Shown here: one piece after another, positions 60,071-62,862 of the stretch | Layout of the letters: each line of letters begins with the position of its first letter | Position numbering within the stretch: the first letter of the stretch is position 1 | Source: a virus | Reading direction: 5' to 3' (one strand) | DNA: 62,862 nucleotides | IMG/VR virus record: IMGVR_UViG_3300047678_000246 | Coordinates: 1 to 62,862 of that record | Notes under the pieces: generated by a model | Databases searched by the model: none | Told to the model about the DNA's origin: nothing | What the model saw: the letters and a program-made list of their open reading frames with translations, nothing else | Program-made: the position numbers and the translations under genes

Positions 60071-62572
60071 ATGAATATGAAAGCTTCTACTCCAGAAGCG
60101 TATAAGTTGTTTCATGATGGGGCATTAATATTATCTCAGATCGAACAGAATGGTATTCGTGTAGATACAGAATTGTTAAATGCGACGATAGAAAAGGTTA
60201 ACAAGAAGATTAGGATAAAGAAAGCCAAGTTAGAGAAGACTGAAGTATGGAAGTTATGGCAAGAAGAGTTTGGTAGAAAAGCAAAGATTAGTAGTGGTCC
60301 TCAATTAGCACATATTCTGTATAATAAAATGGGGGTAAAACCAACCAGGTTTACCGCCAAAGGTAGTGATGAGGATCTAGGATTTGGTAAGAGGGATGAT
60401 GGGAAATACAATAAACCATCTACTTCGGAAAAAGCATTACAGGATGTAAACCACCCGTTTGTTCGTGATTTGTTTACTATGAAGGAATATGAGAAAACGG
60501 GAGGTACGTTTTTAAAAGGTATCAGAAGGGAAACAATGGATGGAATTCTCCATCCATTTTTCCATTTACATAGTACAAGAACGTACAGAAGTTCTTCATC
60601 TGATCCTAATTTCCATAATTTCCCAAAAAGAGATGAAACAGCAGCTAACTTAGTAAGGTCTGTGTTTATACCAAGGGAAGGGATGCACTTTTGGGAAACA
60701 GATTTTAAGGGATGTTTTGTAGGCGAAACTTTAGTTGAGACTATTGATGGACCAAGGGAAATCAAGAGCATAGTTGATGGAGTGAATTCTGGTGAGAAGA
60801 TTTATGTATATGGATATGATCATCAGAAACAACGAGTATCAGTGTCTTTTGTAACAAAAGGTGCTATAACAGGAAGAAATGTAGAAGTTTGGAAAGTAGT
60901 GTTGGATAATGGGGAAGAAATTGTTGCTACTAAGAATCATAATTTTATTAAGCGTGATGGTTCGTTTGTTGAGTTAAGGGATCTTGATGTTGGTGACAGT
61001 TTAATGCCTTTCTATAAGAAAAATAAGAGGGGCAAGAAAAAGGATGGTAGTAAGGGAGTCGCTTATATTAAAATTTATTTGAATAATGGGCAGTCGATGT
61101 TGGCCCATAATTTGATTGTAATGGATGTATACAATACAAGGATAACCCAGAATGGATTGGTGGTACATCATATAGATGGAAATGGTATCAATAATAGTTT
61201 AAACAATCTTAAACTAATGACTCGTTCGGAACATATGAGAATCCATTCTTTGCAGGGGTGGGATAGTAAACCGAATGAGAGTGCTGGTAGGGATTTTTCT
61301 TACCAAAAATCAGATGAATTTAAATCTTTGATGAGAGAATTGAATAAAAGAAGAAGAGAAGAATGGACAGAAAAAGATTGGGAAGAATGGCATAAACGCA
61401 TGATGGAGGGTAAGAAAAGAGCAGGGCCAAATGTTGGAGAAAAGAACGGAAGATATGGAAAGCCGTGCAGTGATGAAGTTAAAAGAAACATATCTAATGG
61501 TAGAAAAGGTAAAGGTTTGGGGAAATGGTTGAAAAAAGTCGTTTGTGAGATATGTAAACAAGAATTTGTTGCTTTACATGTTCATTTAAGGCAGATTCAT
61601 AAATTAACATTAAAGGAATACAAAGAGACGTACAATCATAAAGTTGTAAATGTTGAATTTGTTGGCCGTGCCGATGTTTATAATATCACTGTAGAAGGAT
61701 TTCATACTTATGCTTTATCTGCCGGTGTAATAGTTAAGAATTGTGAAGTCGCCGTAGCTTCGGTGGTTACTGGAGACAAAGCTTTAAAAGCTTATGTTAC
61801 AGATAAATCTAAGGATATGCATAAAGATACTGGAGCTGATATCTTTATGCTTCATAGAGATTTAGTAACTAAGAAGCTACGTCACATTTCTAAGAACCAA
61901 TTTGTGTTTGCAGAGTTTTATGGAAGTTATTACAAACAAACTGCAAAAGATATATGGGAATCTGTTTGCAGAGAGAAGGATTTATTATTAGCTGATGGTA
62001 CGCATATTAAGGCGCATTTAGCAAAAAGAGGAATTAAAGAAGGCGGGACATTTGATCCTGAAATAGAAACCAAGAAGGGTACTTTTGAACATCATATCAA
62101 AGAAGTCGAACGTATATTTTGGTATGAACGGTTTCCAGGGTATACTCAATGGAAGAGGGATTGGTACGAGCAGTTTCAGAAGAATGGTGGATTTTACACT
62201 AAGACAGGATTTTGGGTTGGGGGACCCATGTCTAAGAACGCAGTGTTAAACTATCCGGTTCAAGGACCAGCTTTCCATTGTTTACTTTGGTTTCTAATCA
62301 GATTACAGAAATGGTTGAAAAAGAATAAGATGAGGACCACAATAGTTGGTCAAATTCATGATTCTTGTGAAGGTAATTCACCACCTGATGAAATACAGGA
62401 CGTCCTTGGTAAAGTTAACGAATTAGTTTCTGTGGACCTTCCTAAATCGTTTCCTTGGGTCACTGTACCGATGTCCATTGAAGTATCCGTAGCAGATATT
62501 GGTAAGTCTTGGTCCGATATGAAAGAATGGATTGATGTAAATGGTGTATGGCGTCAAAAACCAGAGAAGTAG
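60071..62572 (+). CDS. DNA polymerase I (family A), no exonuclease domain, with an intein
   Basis: 833 residues, 490 after splicing. HSTRTYRSSSSDPNFHNFPKR is the typical Pol I palm entry; motif A reads FWETDFKG-CEVAVAS and is split by the intein at Cys. Then motif B-like RHISKNQFVFAEFYGSYYKQT and motif C VGQIHDSCEGN. No 5' or 3' exonuclease domain; separate genes (43144, 55335) fill these roles. In motif A, CE replaces the usual QIE. Confidence 0.85.
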   Translation: MNMKASTPEAYKLFHDGALILSQIEQNGIRVDTELLNATIEKVNKKIRIKKAKLEKTEVWKLWQEEFGRKAKISSGPQLAHILYNKMGVKPTRFTAKGSDEDLGFGKRDDGKYNKPSTSEKALQDVNHPFVRDLFTMKEYEKTGGTFLKGIRRETMDGILHPFFHLHSTRTYRSSSSDPNFHNFPKRDETAANLVRSVFIPREGMHFWETDFKGCFVGETLVETIDGPREIKSIVDGVNSGEKIYVYGYDHQKQRVSVSFVTKGAITGRNVEVWKVVLDNGEEIVATKNHNFIKRDGSFVELRDLDVGDSLMPFYKKNKRGKKKDGSKGVAYIKIYLNNGQSMLAHNLIVMDVYNTRITQNGLVVHHIDGNGINNSLNNLKLMTRSEHMRIHSLQGWDSKPNESAGRDFSYQKSDEFKSLMRELNKRRREEWTEKDWEEWHKRMMEGKKRAGPNVGEKNGRYGKPCSDEVKRNISNGRKGKGLGKWLKKVVCEICKQEFVALHVHLRQIHKLTLKEYKETYNHKVVNVEFVGRADVYNITVEGFHTYALSAGVIVKNCEVAVASVVTGDKALKAYVTDKSKDMHKDTGADIFMLHRDLVTKKLRHISKNQFVFAEFYGSYYKQTAKDIWESVCREKDLLLADGTHIKAHLAKRGIKEGGTFDPEIETKKGTFEHHIKEVERIFWYERFPGYTQWKRDWYEQFQKNGGFYTKTGFWVGGPMSKNAVLNYPVQGPAFHCLLWFLIRLQKWLKKNKMRTTIVGQIHDSCEGNSPPDEIQDVLGKVNELVSVDLPKSFPWVTVPMSIEVSVADIGKSWSDMKEWIDVNGVWRQKPEK
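60713..61741 (+). mobile_element. Intein with HNH endonuclease in polymerase motif A
   Basis: Starts CFVGETLVETIDGPREIKSI, block B EIVATKNHNFIKRDG, HNH core GLVVHHIDGNGINNSLNNLKLMTRSEHMRIH, ends VYNITVEGFHTYALSAGVIVKN before Cys+1. 343 residues, in-frame endonuclease. Penultimate residue is Lys. Confidence 0.85.
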
Positions 62573-62574
62573 AA

Positions 62575-62862
62575 ATGAAGAATTTTAAATTTGATGAAGG
62601 AGATCTTTGGTTGGGTGATTGTCTGGAAGTAATGAAAACGCTTCCAGACAATTCTATTGATTTAATCTTTGGCAGTCCACCGTATGAAGAAGCAAGATTG
62701 TATTTAGAAGAAGGTAAAAATCTAGGAATAGCGAGGTGTACAGAAGATTGGGTTAATTGGATGATTGATATTTACAAGGAGTCGTTGAGAGTATGTAAAG
62801 GATTAGTAGCATATGTTGTAGGTCATGGACACGGAGCTTATAGTTGGTCAGCAGCACCAGCT
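62575..62862 (+). CDS. DNA methyltransferase, N6A/N4C type (cut by the window edge)
   Basis: LGDCLEVMKTLPDNSIDLIFGSPPYEEARLY has the catalytic SPPY (motif IV) of amino-methyltransferases, typical of N4-cytosine and some N6-adenine enzymes. Ninety-six codons are visible and the gene runs past the window end. No 5-methylcytosine type methylase was seen in the window. A 9-bp inverted repeat (62621-62649) lies at the start. Confidence 0.75.
   Translation, partial: MKNFKFDEGDLWLGDCLEVMKTLPDNSIDLIFGSPPYEEARLYLEEGKNLGIARCTEDWVNWMIDIYKESLRVCKGLVAYVVGHGHGAYSWSAAPA

Noticed and set aside
1-62862. Terminal repeats or an origin
   Set aside because: No repeat between the window ends and no iteron array was seen, so neither is called.

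Overview
The window reads as an interior piece of a large tailed-phage genome, or of a phage-like mobile replicon. It has about 115 tightly packed genes, almost all on the + strand, with frequent TAATG or ATGA stop/start overlaps. There is a lone tRNA, many small unrecognised proteins, a near-complete replication set and several homing elements. No capsid, tail, terminase or lysis gene was recognised, so this is not the whole genome. The DNA is AT-rich apart from one GC-rich island near 54.2-55.1 kb. The best host guess is a planctomycete: two proteins (4485-4901 and 8639-9139) carry a motif like the Gemmata repeat-companion domain TIGR02996, one (15989-16636) looks like a planctomycete-style exported HEAT-repeat protein, and one (13360-13809) resembles planctomycete hypothetical proteins as I remember them. 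This is inference, not proof.

Layout. 0-16.7 kb is an accessory region of small proteins: a SLOG-fold protein, a possible AEP-like protein, Zn-ribbon proteins, a P-loop kinase, a phosphoesterase, a phosphoribosyltransferase, tRNA-His, a sigma-70-like protein and a multi-HTH protein. 16.7-24.8 kb holds a nicotinamidase-like hydrolase and a vWA / PP2C / Ser-Thr kinase set like a TerY-P triad. 26.2-33.8 kb holds an SNF2-type helicase with an intein and a MoxR ATPase (also with an intein) next to a metallopeptidase/vWA partner. 33.8-38.7 kb is the primase (behind a switch-like leader), a decayed TnpB element, a winged-helix initiator candidate and a DnaB-like helicase. 38.7-45.8 kb has a SpoU methylase, a free-standing Clp N-domain protein, a peptide deformylase, a FEN-like exonuclease, a metallopeptidase and a PD-(D/E)XK nuclease. 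45.8-52.5 kb is a probable DNA-hypermodification cluster: GNAT, ParB-like, myo-inositol-phosphate synthase, FkbM methyltransferase, a candidate amino-acid:DNA transferase, a Cys phosphatase, a P-loop kinase and a TET/JBP dioxygenase. 53-62.9 kb has a clamp-like protein, a UDG-exonuclease fusion, an HDAC-fold deacetylase, ThyX, CsrA, a MazG-like enzyme, DNA polymerase I (third intein) and the start of a DNA methyltransferase.

Four things stand out. (1) The helicase intein contains a complete Vsr-like homing endonuclease gene in the +1 frame, while the intein frame stays open for about 260 codons. (2) The TET/JBP-inositol-kinase-transferase cluster suggests an elaborate DNA base modification. 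(3) Seven copies of a strict two-block motif, AGCCC-N13-(A/C)CCGTCAAAC, each point into the gene block behind them. All lie before 29 kb, and they look like promoters for an alternative (ECF-like) sigma factor. (4) The primase leader can form two mutually exclusive helices, one of them next to its ribosome-binding site. Several genes are interrupted by single-base changes, in-frame stops or a 20-bp duplication. These may be real decay or sequencing/assembly error.
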